Shown: positions 13,085-23,697 of the stretch, one piece after another
Layout: each line of letters opens with the position of its first letter
How positions within the stretch are numbered: position 1 is the stretch's first letter
Source: Conidiobolus incongruus B7586
Taxonomy: Eukaryota; Entomophthoromycota; Entomophthoromycetes; Entomophthorales; Conidiobolaceae
Direction of reading: 5' to 3'
Length of the DNA stretch: 23,697 nucleotides
Assembly: GCA_000697335.1 (NCBI GenBank)
Contig: JNEM01011798.1
Coordinates: forward strand, 1-23,697
Position numbers and translations under genes: made by a program
Notes under the pieces: model-generated
What the model saw: the letters and a program-made list of their open reading frames with translations, nothing else
The model's database searches: none
Told to the model about the DNA's origin: nothing

Positions 13085-13253
13085 GTTTAGGATGTTGAAC
13101 GTCCTATAGAAAATATTTACTAACGACCTCACATATTAATACACTTACTAATGCTGAAATTAAACATACCATGTGAGTCGATAAAGTTGGCTAAAATTAT
13201 TAAAATAAAAAATTAATTTCATTTAAGCCTCTACACATTTTTCTTCTTTCAAC
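13085..13253 (+). other. 3' flank of the GATA gene with possible poly(A) signal
   Basis: The first bases after the stop form the likely 3' untranslated region. AATAAA at 13204-13209, about 120 bases after the stop, could direct polyadenylation. Fungal poly(A) signals are loose, so the exact end is uncertain. Confidence 0.4.
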
Positions 13254-13361
13254 TTTCATCCGATACCTATGTATCACCTTTTTGTGTTGGTTCATTTTAA
13301 CAAAATTGATCACACTCTTCCCCGCGATCTTCCGCCTCAGCAGCGTTGCCATCATAGCGCA
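13254..13361 (-). pseudogene. Possible decayed GATA zinc-finger fragment
   Basis: On the minus strand an open stretch without a proper ATG start (between stops, about 13200-13391) reads CCAMMATLLRRK...AGKSVINFV...KKVIHRYRMK. Placed against the type IVa GATA finger (C-x2-C-x4-TPLWRR-x4-GKSxCNACG-x10-RPxxxK), several landmarks fall in register: one Cys, Thr-x-Leu, Arg, Gly-Lys-Ser-Val, Asn, and a later Arg and Lys. Three of the four zinc ligands, the Trp and the Pro are absent and one residue in the loop is missing, so it could not fold as a finger. It lies directly downstream of an intact GATA gene, in opposite orientation, in DNA richer in G+C than the surrounding desert. Chance similarity remains possible. 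Confidence 0.28.
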
Positions 13362-13493
13362 ACACTTGACAGCTTTAGACAAAGTAGGAGCTTATCACCG
13401 CTATATTAGTTATTGATGATCAGCAAAGATCCACTCTTTACCAATCGTCTCCAAACCCAATTTAACCGATAATTAAAATGCATGAAATCCGCA

Positions 13494-13521
13494 ACACCAC
13501 AAGCAATTCACTTTGTGGTGT
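13494..13521. repeat. Strong 9-bp hairpin
   Basis: ACACCACAA (13494-13502) and TTGTGGTGT (13513-13521) are exact reverse complements around a 10-base loop. Four of the nine pairs are G-C, making it more stable than the AT stems elsewhere. It lies about 410 bases after the GATA-factor stop. It could be a transcript-end structure, a protein site or a remnant of an element; no T-run follows. Confidence 0.6.
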
Positions 13522-13990
13522 ACCACCAACTCCATTCAGCAAAGTCTAATGTGAACACCCATCCATTCAACTCCCTCAATAATACCATTATATTCCAACA
13601 TGAAATAATTACAGGTAATTTGCCCAACTTAAGATTTTTCAATTAACAAATTAAAGTTATCATTACTTTGTAAATTTGATTTATATTTTCATTTCACTCT
13701 AATGATCAATCTAAACTATTTTATCCTCAAAGATTAGTTTTTTTCAATTAAAAGATAGATTTATATAAATAATTGAATAGTTTAATTTTATCAAACATTT
13801 ATATTTTTAATTTTAATATTATAATTATAAATTATGTCCTTATTATTGTTTTATAAAACTGTGGAATTATTTTAAAACGATTTATAAATTTGATGATCTA
13901 TTTAATACGCCCTACTCCTTCAACAAAAATTCAATTTTTTTTTCTTAAAAAAACATATTAATATTAAAATTACAAGTTTGATCAAATTTG

Positions 13991-14014
13991 AATAAGAAAT
14001 AAGAAATAAGAAAT
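13991..14014. repeat. AAATAAG short tandem repeat
   Basis: A 7-base unit repeats about 3.4 times without error over 24 bases, seen directly. Confidence 0.9.
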
Positions 14015-15307
14015 ATTATATTTATGTTAATAGTCTATTACCCTGTAATATTAACTTTTTAATGTGTTTTTCTCATATTATTTTATTTTTGGCGGTGTTT
14101 TTTGTTATTTTTAATTTCTAGATATAAATCTATTTTAAGTTAATTATATATATATCTATGATAAAATTGTTAATCTTTAAAAAATTTAAAAAGTTAATAT
14201 TAAATAATTAATAAAATTTATTCTCTATTAATTTTTTTCTAGTTTTTCTTTTTTAAATAACATATAATTATTTTTATTTTAGGTAATTAAATTTTTTAAA
14301 ATTTTAAATTAATAATATTAATACTATAATCTAAGAACTCAAAATAAATTCCTATTACTAAATTTGGTAATGATCTAATTTTAGCCATTACTAAATAACA
14401 ATAATTTGATATTAAAATTGGCTATATTTTTATAAACTTAGTCCAATCAAATTAAAGAAAGATTGATCTCTCACGGGGATTTCCAGGGACTTGGCTTATA
14501 TTGATTTGCCAAAAATTCATAATGATCCAATCATATGGATGAGGAGAAGAATTTAGTTGAATTGAGAAAATTCAATAGTTAAATACTTATTTTTCAGTTT
14601 AATAAGATAATTATAATCAATAAATTTTGATTTTTTTTGGTGATTGGATTCGACCTTTATTTTTAATTAATTATTAGCTAATAATAATTATTTGAAGTTA
14701 ATGATTTAAATAATCGTACAAGTTTGCGGGGGGAATTCATATGAGTTAATATTAAATTAATTTTGCAAGGTTAACCTAATTAATAAATATATTTTTGGTT
14801 TAACGAGATAGTCTAGTTCAAATATTCAATACTTGATATCTTCGTGCCAAGTTTTGTAATATAGGTTTAATCCAGAGTAATCAATAATTCAGATTTGTTC
14901 ACTGATCTAATAACAGTCTAATCTAATAAGGTTATATTTAGATTAAATGTTTTATCAGATTTGCTTGTATCAACTTAAGAGATTTAATTTTCAAAACTCA
15001 TTATGATTAGCATTTTATCCAAAACATCATTAAACCATAAACTAATTAAATTGAACTTTGATATTCTAAAATAATGACATTTTATAAAAATTAACATACA
15101 AAGGGGATATAATTTGAATTTCAAATTAATTTTTAATATCAACCCCTTTCAAAATTATAATGATATCTTTATATTGAAATTTTTCATCAATTTATATTGA
15201 TAGTCCCTTGACAATTTTAGAATTCGGGATTATATCAAAGATTTCAAGTCTCAGGAGAATATGACGTATACTTTATTTTTTAGCAAAGGTTAATATCATT
15301 ATCACAT

Positions 15308-15334
15308 ATTATTATTATTATTATTATTATTATT
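15308..15334. repeat. (ATT)9 microsatellite
   Basis: Nine uninterrupted ATT units (27 bases). A similar (AAT)n tract occurs at 18951-18966. Confidence 0.95.
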
Positions 15335-17570
15335 TTATGTATGCATTAATTGGAATATTTTATATTATTTGACTAATGATATTTTTAATAAAAAATATAT
15401 TAATCTTATTTGTAACATATCATTTAACCTAATATTGATTATTAATCATGATCAAATGAAAGTTACTTATTATAGTATATTATCAATTGTTAAGAAATAG
15501 AAATTCAAACTATGAAATAGTGAAACTGATATCGTGGTATCATAGATCAAAGTTAAACATTAATTAATAAATGTTACATTATACTTTATTTTAGCCCTCA
15601 TGACCTGATAAAATAATATTTCATTCTAGTTGCTTTTTAATCCAATTGGGCCTGATATTAAATTTCATATGTTATCAATGTAATTCAAAATTTAATGTAT
15701 AATTAGGTATATATTTGTAAAATAAATTGATATATTTACATTATAATTTATATAAAATAGAAATAGATAAGTATTATTAATGTCAAATTAAAATGAATAT
15801 GTACTATCAATCTGTATATCTGATAACTGACATAATTTAGTTCATAAGAATATTCCAAATTAACAGAATAAACTGAATTTTAGAATGATTCTAAAATCAA
15901 TTCCGAATTCCAGTCATACTGGATTTAAAATACCTCTGGGTTAAATATATTATTCAGCTCAAGATTGCATCATTTAACACTACATATTATAAATCTTGTA
16001 GTCAAAATTTGCCAAAATTTGTCAGTTCGATTCATAATATTCACCCGAAATATGCTAAGAAACTTTCGGTTCTTCTGATGGTTAAACAGATGACTCAAGA
16101 TATTTTAACTATTATAATAACTTTAAAAATATTATTTAAGCCGGAATTCCTAATTAAGAATATTTTTTATTAATCACAATTAACAAATTTTATTGATTTA
16201 TAATAAAAGAAAAATATACAATAAGAGGTGAAAATCATATAATTTATCGGATTTAAATTAATAAAAAATCTGAGATAGTTAAGCAACACCAATAATGGTT
16301 TTAATATAATTTATATATCTCCTATATTACTCTAATGGTCAAATTAGTTGATTTTTACTAAATTTGCAATTTAGTTGATATTTGATTAATAAGTAAAATA
16401 TTTTAATATAATAAATAAGTTTGTAATTTATTTCAAAAATATTGAATTCATATATTTTCTTTTATCAAAATGAATACTGAAAATATTAATATAAAAATCT
16501 TATTATTAATACTTTTATTAAAATTGTTTTAATATATCTATAGTTAAGTATTAAAATGAAATTAATTAAAATTGTTATATGATTATTGTTTTAATTACAT
16601 CTGGGTTAAATATACTAAAGACTACCAATTCTCCTAATGTCACCATTAGTCGGAGATATCCATTGAAGTCACTTGGTGTTACAAAGCTTTAATTCGGTTA
16701 ACCGTTGCACAAATCTCCCTATCTAAGATATGAGTTATACAAACTAAAATTGAATTTGAATGTTTGATTAGATTTTATCACTATTTTGAGCTATAAATAT
16801 ATCTACCAAGTTGAATCAATTGGGTTATAAGCAGTTTCCTTTTATATAACCTCCAATCATAAAATATTAAACTCTCATTGCGCTAGTGATTGTTATTAAA
16901 ATGTATAACTATAGCTTATTAATAAATCATAGTTTATTTTATATCAATAGATCTCATGTTATGATATATCTTATTAGTAATTAATTTCAATAAATTTATT
17001 TTACATAAATTTTTAATTAAACTGAAATTATTTAAATATTTGATTTAATAATTAAATTTAAATGATTCGCTTTATGATTCTATTAATTTAAATAAAATAG
17101 TAATTATAATATTTTAATATTACATATGAAAGTATTGATTTTAAAATTATCAGTATATCTCGATTACCTGATATATTGGTCAAATTATTTATTTCATAAT
17201 AAAATAATGATTTAAAGGATTCCATTGCTAACAATTATAATCAAATATCTCAGTTCACCTCACCATTTAACTTAAATTTTAATATTAAATTCAATAATTA
17301 AATTATTCATAAAATAATTGCAAATTTTATAATAATTAATAATAAGTATAATATTAATTTATTAATATCAAATTATCATTAAAAATCTGAAATTAAAAAA
17401 GAAAATCATATGTAATAAAAAATAATAGATTGAGTTATCTCACATTCACTTATAACTTTGAATTATTGATGATATCATAATTATACTTGTAATATAATTT
17501 TTGAATTAAAATTGGATGAAATAATTTAATTTATAATTTGAATTTGGGGGGTATAATTAAATTATCAGAA

Positions 17571-17609
17571 TTTTTTTTTCTAATTTCTATTAATTAGGAG
17601 TTTTTTTTT
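17571..17609. repeat. Twin T9 tracts 30 bp apart
   Basis: Two identical T9-C words begin at 17571 and 17601. The second runs into the palindrome TCGCGA. A G6 run lies just upstream (17546-17551). Such tracts can stiffen or bend DNA and disfavour nucleosomes; no gene is attached. Confidence 0.6.
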
Positions 17610-17797
17610 CGCGAATTTTAGAACTCTAACATGATAAAATTTTAATAAATACTCATTTGTTGGGAATTGTTAAATATCGTTTTTTATAATTTAATTTCAA
17701 GAATCTATTTAATGATTTCATATATCAGTTTTAAAATCCAGGATATCTGCGAGATTAAATGAGAGTTAAAATGGAGTTAACAATGTGGATGTGATCC

Positions 17798-17820
17798 TAT
17801 ATTGTATATTGTATATTGTA
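17798..17820. repeat. TATATTG short tandem repeat
   Basis: Three exact copies of the 7-base unit TATATTG plus two further matching bases, seen directly. Confidence 0.9.
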
Positions 17821-19277
17821 ATAAATCATTTTCTTTGAAAATATCAGTTACAGCCCTCGAATTATATATCTCTTATTATTCATATGAACAATAATATATT
17901 AACATTCTTTAATAATGGCACATGTAATAATAGAATATAATAATAAATTATAATTAACAAATATAGAAATATTTAATGAAAATATATAGTCTAATTTCTT
18001 GGTATATTTGATAAATTAAGATTTTATAAATCAATATAAGATATAGATACCTTGAATCTGTACTAAGATCAGCTTTTATTTGCATAACAATATAATAGCA
18101 AAATAAAAGCGAACGTTAATTTAACTGAATTCTCAACATGAACCAGAAAAACAGCGGTATTTGATCTTAAAAATATTATTAACTCTTATAAACAATCGAA
18201 TATAAATTGTGTTGAACTCTAGATTGACGAAAAAGTTAATACAAAAACAATGATTTAATTATCTATAAGTATTTCATTTAACACACCTCTTGACAGTATA
18301 TTTTTTTAATTTCCTTTATAGAATTGGTTAAACATTTATTTGTTAAATTCTTCCAATTTACTAAGTAATTGAACTTACATATGTTGACATAAATTTAGTG
18401 AAGGTTGCATTCAATTATATTTATTTCAAATAGCTTAATTTTATACAATAAATGAAAATAGGATTATATCAAATTCGTTGTTTGATTTTTATAAAGTCGC
18501 AGTAATTATTCAACTATTCCTGTTTGTATCATGTGATTAAATTCTCAATTTATTACATGACATTAGTTTACGAAAATATACTTTTTTTTGTTCCCAAATA
18601 TTAAAGATTTAATGAAATTTAATTTTGATTTATTTTCCATATAATTTTTCAAATTCTAATCATTATCAATTTGAGATTTTTAATAACTGATTGATATCAA
18701 AAGCAAACTTTGGTTGTTCAATTTTGGATCCTTTGATGCTGTTTAATTGAATGAAAACTAGGAATGATTTGAAAAATACTTAATATGGTAATTTCAATAA
18801 ATTTCAAAAATTGAGTTAATATCCATCATTTCACTTTTTAAGCCAAAATTTTATTCAAATTGAATTTTTTTAAAATTATTTTTATTGTGAGATATTAAAA
18901 TTTATATTAAATAAAATACCCTCTAATTATCTAAAGAAATTTATAATTTTAATAATAATAATAATAAGTATCTTTTCAAATAATTATTACTGCTTGCATT
19001 TTCGAAATGATTCATGAAAAAGGGAATTAGTTATCAAATAATAAAATGAAATCATTATTATCTTAGCTAAAAAATATATATATTTAAATTGATTATAAAA
19101 AATATTGTCACCTGATAGAAAGCAAAGCAGATTAATACAAACTCACTAGTGAAAGTAAATGATGAGATGAAGAATGTCTAAAATAGATGAAATTTTAATG
19201 AGATGCAATCTTTGTCAACTTTTGATATCCTTAAAATTTTAAAGTCATCATGTTATCAATCACAATAATGTTATCAT

Positions 19278-20950
19278 TTAACATTGCCGGGTCGAGCGGC
19301 ACGTTTGGCAGGAAGTTTTAATCTCGGTGAAGTCAGACGGTGTGATCTATTGGATGAAGTAGTAGTGAGTGGTTTGATTGAAAGAGTAGAAAAGTTAGGC
19401 TTCTGGGGGTAAATTGGAAAGTGCACATATAGAATTAGCTTCCTGACGTCGTTTACCCTTTTAGTCAAGTTAATGTCTTGGTACATGATCATTATCTCAG
19501 TAGCCGTTACACTTGTTATAGTTCTTAAGGAAGACCGCTCACTAAGAGCTAGTACTTCGCCGCCTTGGGCCAGGTGAGCAGGGTATGGCATCAGAGCATT
19601 GATGAAGGAAGTGGTATACGATTCGAATCCTTGTATTCCTTTTTAACTACCTCTTTCAAATAGGCACGGAGGTATAGTGAGATATATCTCGGGACAAAGC
19701 GTTTCAAGAGTTGTTGTTGCAGCAACCCCCGCTCAGGCATGCCTTGCAGAAGTGCAAACCCCATCGACTGCATTGAAAGCAATTTCAAGTAGAAGGCATT
19801 CTTCGCCTTACGGCTTGGCGGCCAATCTTGGTCGTGCGTCAGTTGATTGTAAAGGGCCAGGAAAGAGGCTGTATCCTAATCTCCTGGCACCGAAAAAGTT
19901 AGGTTCGGCGAGATAACTTTTATAGCGCTGGGTTCTCGGGAGTACAATTGCAGCAGGGCATTTGTTAAAACTTGCAGGTCCTCGAGGAGGGTCTTTGGCT
20001 GTTGGTGACCTCCTAAAGTCAACGGAGGAGACTAGTAAAGTGGAGGCGACGGCGAGCCGGAGCTTCTTCTTTGCAACCCCCTCGAGTGCAGTCGGAGGGG
20101 AATATCACCGGCAGCGACTCTACAGAAAAAGTGGTGGAATCGTCACCTCCCGGAGGTGGCAGTATCTGGAATGTTGGAAGAATGTGATTCTTGGAAACAG
20201 TAGGGGGCGTCGCCTAGAGGGTTGAGTAGCTCCTGCTGGTCTAGGAACTCCCTCCTCGTCTCTATGTTTCCTGGGTTGACTTTAGAAAAGGTCAATACTG
20301 GATCCATCTTCTCAATATCCGCAGCAGAGTTGTTTAGGAAGCACGACAAATATAAAGAAGGCTAGAGCGCCTTCGCTGATGCGTGCACACAGCCTGAAAG
20401 TGCAGTTGCAGAAGGGTTAGCTGAGTAGCCTATCCCCCCATGTTGGGTGTCAGTTGTTGAGTGATCTGCTAAAGTGTCGAGGGTTAGGGTGGCCACATCG
20501 GCTATGTCGGTGACCAAGAGAGTCTCAAGAATCACTCAGACCAAATGAGGTACATATATGACTAGCTGGGTGGTCAGCATGATGCGAAGGGATGGAGTAT
20601 ATGCCACTGTTCAGGAATCTATAGTGATGAAAATGCCAGAAGTCATGGTGGTCAAAACGGATAGGAAAAATTACTATCTTAGGTTAGAAACGGAGTTTTA
20701 TTATCTTAATTATAGGAGAGTGACTGAGTCAATGAGCTGAACTTGGTCTAGGGACAGATTCAACAACGGCATAGTTGCGAAATCATGCTCTTATATCGAA
20801 AGTTTTTGGCCCACATGTGCAGACGTTACCATGGTTCCTGCAATGCGGGTCTCATGGCGGGGATAGTTTCCAATCCATCTCTTCAACAGGTTTTGGCGAC
20901 GGGCTGTCGTCATTGTGAGATGATCTGACGGGCGGCCCACACGATACTCC
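19278..20950 (-). mobile_element. GC-rich island: fossil gag-like retroelement fragment (tentative)
   Basis: A 1.67-kb block with roughly half G+C sits between AT-rich flanks with abrupt edges. Coding-like text is clearest on the minus strand. There, roughly 19.6-20.0 kb has the helical, Leu/Gln/Lys-rich character and motif spacing of an LTR-retrotransposon (Ty3-like) capsid segment, and 19.3-19.6 kb ends in a basic Arg/Lys/Pro-rich stretch. No protease, reverse transcriptase, integrase, zinc knuckle or terminal repeats are visible. The word TATCAT occurs at both edges (19272-19277, 20951-20956) and could be a target-site duplication, but is weak evidence. The element is broken, with several breaks, and covers at most one part of a full element. 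Its G+C content suggests it is younger than, or escaped, the process that made the surroundings AT-rich. An unrelated decayed host gene is the main alternative. Confidence 0.38.
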
Positions 20951-22199
20951 TATCATACATCTAAATTACTTAATTTCATTGATTATTAAGGTAACTCTTT
21001 AATATAGTAACATTAGAATAGTTTTTAACAACCATTTTAAAATAATTATCTCCTAATCTGTTCTAGTGAGAGTTTTTAAAAGTAGATTTTTAAATATTCA
21101 TTTCTTCCAGCGTACCTGCGCATCTGATATTTAAATTTAAATTATTAATTAATTCTGGTCAATATTTTATGATATCTAATATTACGATTCAATTGACATT
21201 GGTCAACAAGTTTCTTAGTGTATATGATTGTTTAAAATTGATCAAATAATTAAATAAAATATCATATATTCAGCTAATATTCATATTCATTTATGTATAA
21301 ATAACATAAAACAATCTCATATTTTTCATTCCTGAACTTATAATATGATCAAATCTTATTCAAACAAACAAGTATAGCGAATTAATCTAATTTAGAAATT
21401 TTTCTTTGTTTACAATTTTCATTTATTTTAATTTGAATAAGTTTTATATTATTTTTGGCTGAATTCATTTAAATTCAATCAAAGTATGATATTAAAATTA
21501 ATTTAATAGAATTTTTTTTCTCAATATTATTCATATATTAAAATTTTTAATTAATACTATAATACATTGCTTTTATATATAAATATATTAAAATTTATTA
21601 AATCATTTTAAAATTATACTTTTACAAATGAATATTCGCTTGAAATAGTTATTCAGTTTTATACTGTAATAAAATTTGAAATTAAACCGCATTTATGAAA
21701 TTATATTAAACCTAGTAAAATATCTTAGTTAATCTGATTTGTTAAACAGCATGTGAAGTTATCATTATTAAACTTCATAAAAACTGAAAATAATAATTCA
21801 ATATTAAGATCTTTTGAAAATTCTAATTCATTTTATCAGTATATGATATAGATGTTATTTTATATAACAAAATCTGGATATTGATAATTAAATAGATGAA
21901 TTGTATGGTGAATCCAAGATTAAACAGCATTCTAAGATTAGTATAATTTAAGATTAAAAAAATAAAATTTTACAATGATAATATCAGAATAGAATTCAAG
22001 ATCAGATTTTGAAAAGGTTGAAAATTACTTTTGAGCAAAAGAATAAAAATTAAGACTTTCCTTAAACTAGAAATCATTAATTCGATATAAGTGAAACCTA
22101 AGCTTGATATTCCAAAATAAATTGATCAAAAAACTGATTTTGAATTAATTGAGTTTGAAATTGAAGTTCTTGCTTAGAATTAAATTTGTCAAGAGTTGA

Positions 22200-22330
22200 T
22201 TGAGTTTGATCACCCTTGTCTAAATCCTGCATGGAATCTTAAGACCTCAAGGGGGTAAGCCCAGATACCAATCCTGGAAGACTGGCTTATTTGACTGATA
22301 GATGGCGAAGGAACATGTTTCTGTTATTAT
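22200..22330. other. Small G+C-richer foldable patch
   Basis: About 130 bases are clearly richer in G+C than the DNA on either side. TAAGCC (22256-22261) can pair with GGCTTA (22284-22289), and the stem can extend through CAG/CTG with one bulged C. The patch matches no tRNA, 5S or spliceosomal RNA that I can recognise and has no open frame. It may be an eroded gene fragment or an unannotated structured RNA. Confidence 0.3.
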
Positions 22331-23616
22331 TAATATCCTGGACTATCTTTATATGATATTAAAGATATATGAAAATTTTTGCTTAATCCAACTCATACAT
22401 GCTAATATCCATATTTAATATATGGTTTGCTTATATGATATTTATTATTAATGATTATATTATACCAGGGGTATTTTGTTTTTTATTTTAATATGACTAT
22501 CGCTTTATCTTATTATCATTATATTTATTAATTCAAAAATTATATTAAAAAAATTAAATATAATAGTTAAAATAAGTTTATACAGAATAAACTATATAAA
22601 ATCAATACTTTATTTTATTATTAACCACTCTTTGCCATGTTTTTGGTAAATATCCAATATTTAAAAGTATTTTATTAAAAACTATAATATGATATTTTAA
22701 TATTTAATTTGATCAAGTTTAAAAAACATTCAATATAAGTATATTTTTATTATTTAAAACAATGATAATCATATAGGTTATAATCCAGTGAATATAATAA
22801 ACATGATTATTTTTTCTAGTTTTTATAAATAAGTTTTTTTTTATAGTTTCGTCTTTATATATTTTATAATTATATTAATAATTATTTATATTCTTATTTT
22901 AAAATAAAAAAACTAATTAAAAAAAGTTTTCTAATATAAAACTCTTTAAAAAATAATTTATCTTTAAATAAAGGAATATTTGATTTTAATAGATTATATT
23001 AATAAACATGAATAAATAAATAAAATACTATTTAAATAGAATTTATAAAATAGATTTTTAATTTTAATTTATATTTTATTTTGTTTTTATATAAAAGATT
23101 ATATAAAGGACATTATATATAATCAATTATAATAATTTAATAAAAACGCTTATTTTGGATAATATTTTTATAGCCTTTATTTAGCTATTATTATTTTAGT
23201 CTTTTTTAACCTTTCCTTAAACAATATGGAAATTATTTTATACTATTATTAATTAATCCAAGTTTAAGTTTAATTATATATAATATGTTTTTATAGTTAA
23301 TAATGAACTATTTTAATAATCTTTTGGTTAATATAAAAAGCTATTTTTTATAGATATTTTATATTATTACATAGTAAAAAAAGATAAAAAAACTAATTTT
23401 TGTACTATTTAATAACTTTTACAATAATTTTTAATTATATAAAATTTAATTTTTTATTAATTTTTTACAAATTTTGAATAATTTTAAAATGATTATAATG
23501 GAGATATAATATTAATAAATAAAGTATAATTAATGATTTTAATCTAGTGTAAGTATAATCAAATTCAAAATTTATTATTAAATAAAAGAATTTTAATAGA
23601 AAACTAATTATAAACA

Positions 23617-23638
23617 ATATATATATATATATATATAT
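23617..23638. repeat. (AT)11 microsatellite
   Basis: An uninterrupted AT run of 22 bases near the right end of the window. Confidence 0.95.
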
Positions 23639-23697
23639 AGTCTAAAAATATTAAATCCAATTTATATTCTGTCAATTATTTATATATTAATCAATTA

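Larger units (their letters stand above)
13525..19277. other. AT-rich gene-empty region
   Basis: Composition falls back to strongly AT-rich after about 13620, with stops in all frames and no coding stretch of note. Slightly G+C-richer patches near 14455-14560 and 16600-16760 contain no recognisable protein or RNA. The word TCTGGGTTAAATATA occurs at both 15935-15949 and 16600-16614. Simple repeats and T-tracts are listed separately. At its right end ATGTTATCA occurs twice (19250-19258, 19268-19276), next to the border of the GC island. Confidence 0.75.
20957..23697. other. AT-rich gene-empty region
   Basis: Strongly AT-rich to the end of the window, with stops in all frames and no coding stretch of note. 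The exception is a small patch near 22200-22330 (listed separately). Nothing else is identifiable. Confidence 0.75.

Overview
The window looks like nuclear DNA of a fungus. The one convincing gene encodes a GATA transcription factor with the C-x2-C-x18-C-x2-C finger and the TPEWRRGPDG...LCNACGLHYAKL core typical of the fungal NsdD/SUB-1/LTF1 group. It uses the standard genetic code with many C-ending codons. The phylum cannot be fixed from this sequence; the finger would suit an early-diverging fungus, a yeast or a filamentous lineage.

Layout: about 11 kb of very AT-rich, gene-empty DNA comes first (1-11039). Within it are AT microsatellites, a few perfect hairpins and one orphan promoter-like patch near 9.9 kb. 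From about 11.0 kb the base composition rises through a regulatory-looking upstream zone with phased GATC motifs, AGATAA sites, an inverted repeat, an E-box and CCAAT boxes. This leads to a TATA box and the intronless GATA-factor gene (12119-13084, + strand). Its 3' flank (to about 13.6 kb) stays richer in G+C. It holds a minus-strand stretch that resembles a decayed second GATA finger, and a strong hairpin. AT-rich empty DNA resumes at 13.6-19.27 kb. A sharply bounded island near 50% G+C follows at 19278-20950; it carries broken coding text, mainly on the minus strand, and is best read tentatively as a fossil LTR-retroelement gag-like fragment. The remainder (20957-23697) is AT-rich and empty apart from a small G+C-richer, foldable patch near 22.2-22.33 kb.

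The bipartite composition (normal gene islands in an AT-rich sea) is what repeat-induced point mutation or strong AT drift leaves in gene-poor fungal chromosome regions; this is inference. No rRNA, convincing tRNA, CRISPR array or multi-gene system was found. The items most worth checking are the decayed finger beside an intact GATA gene, the recurring GATTCGAATC palindrome, the hairpin flanked by near-repeats at 6.7 kb, and the origin of the GC island.
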